A program made the position numbers and the translations under genes. From assembly GCA_034189725.1 (NCBI GenBank), contig JAXHUK010000086.1, positions 1 to 6,480 of the forward strand: 6,480 bases of DNA. Direction: 5' to 3'. Of this stretch, positions 6,327 through 6,480 are shown piece after piece. The notes under the pieces were generated by a model that worked only from the letters and a program-made list of their open reading frames with translations, searched no databases and was not told the DNA's origin. Origin of the DNA: JAXHUK01 sp034189725 (GTDB lineage Bacteria > Chloroflexota > Dehalococcoidia > SZUA-161). Position 1 is the first letter of the stretch. Every line of letters begins with the position of its first letter.

Positions 6327-6480
6327 TTAGCTCTCATCTTCCTCTGGTGCCGGCTGCTCCTGGCTAACATACTCATACGTTGTGAAGCCATCGACTACCT
6401 GATAGGTGTGCTTGCCCGGTTCGGCTTTATGCAGCACAGGTTTGAGCAGAGAACTGGCGATATGCATCAGGTCGTCGAGT
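6327..6480 (-). CDS. C-terminal end of an unrecognised - strand protein (partial, cut by window edge)
   Basis: The - strand is open from the right edge (first whole codon at 6479) to TAA at 6329-6327, giving the last 50 residues of a longer protein. The visible part begins LDDLMHIASSLLKPVLHKAE, continues through KHTYQVVDGFTTYEYV, and ends in a low-complexity acidic tail EQPAPEEDES. The amphipathic start, mixed hydrophobic middle and disordered acidic end look like a genuine cytosolic protein, and the tandem - strand terminators downstream support transcription in this direction. I do not recognise the family. The start and most of the gene lie outside the window. The 3' untranslated stretch to the first terminator would be about 325 bases, which is long for bacteria. 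Confidence 0.68.
   Translation of the reverse strand, partial: LDDLMHIASSLLKPVLHKAEPGKHTYQVVDGFTTYEYVSQEQPAPEEDES

Noticed and set aside
6116..6367. 83-codon + strand frame beginning with TTG
   Set aside because: It has no Shine-Dalgarno sequence and no recognisable protein pattern, and it runs into the coding end of the - strand gene at 6327.

Overview
The window is bacterial DNA of roughly even base composition, with four genes or gene remnants on the + strand followed by a converging gene on the - strand. The enzymes are all soluble and mostly belong to central carbon or glycan metabolism. No rRNA, tRNA, CRISPR array, transposase or phage gene was seen. The organism cannot be named from the sequence. 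The gene content would fit a free-living heterotroph or mixotroph of moderate GC, for example a Chloroflexi-like lineage, but that is a guess.

Layout, left to right. Positions 1-526 hold the C-terminal third of an acetate kinase whose reading frame breaks near 113-130; the first 120 bases are much more AT-rich than what follows. After a 57-base gap and a strong ribosome binding site comes a full-length but divergent phosphoketolase (584-3055). A 224-base spacer (3056-3279) with no convincing gene leads to a complete glycoside hydrolase family 15 protein (3280-5097). An 85-base spacer precedes a metal-dependent cyclase/kynurenine formamidase-family hydrolase (5183-5914). From 5915 to 6326 there is no secure gene. 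This stretch contains two tandem hairpins with T-runs that read as intrinsic terminators only on the - strand, and a possible 55-codon - strand ORF. The right edge (6327-6480) encodes the last 50 residues of an unrecognised - strand protein that ends in an acidic tail.

How the genes could work together: a phosphoketolase splits a sugar phosphate to acetyl phosphate, and acetate kinase converts acetyl phosphate plus ADP to acetate plus ATP, so the first two genes form the classical phosphoketolase-acetate kinase pair. The GH15 protein would release glucose from an alpha-glucan or from trehalose and could feed this pathway. The cyclase-family protein has no obvious link. The main points for a second look are the broken acetate kinase beside an intact but atypical phosphoketolase, and the - strand terminator pair, whose two C-A mismatches become G-U pairs when read on the - strand.
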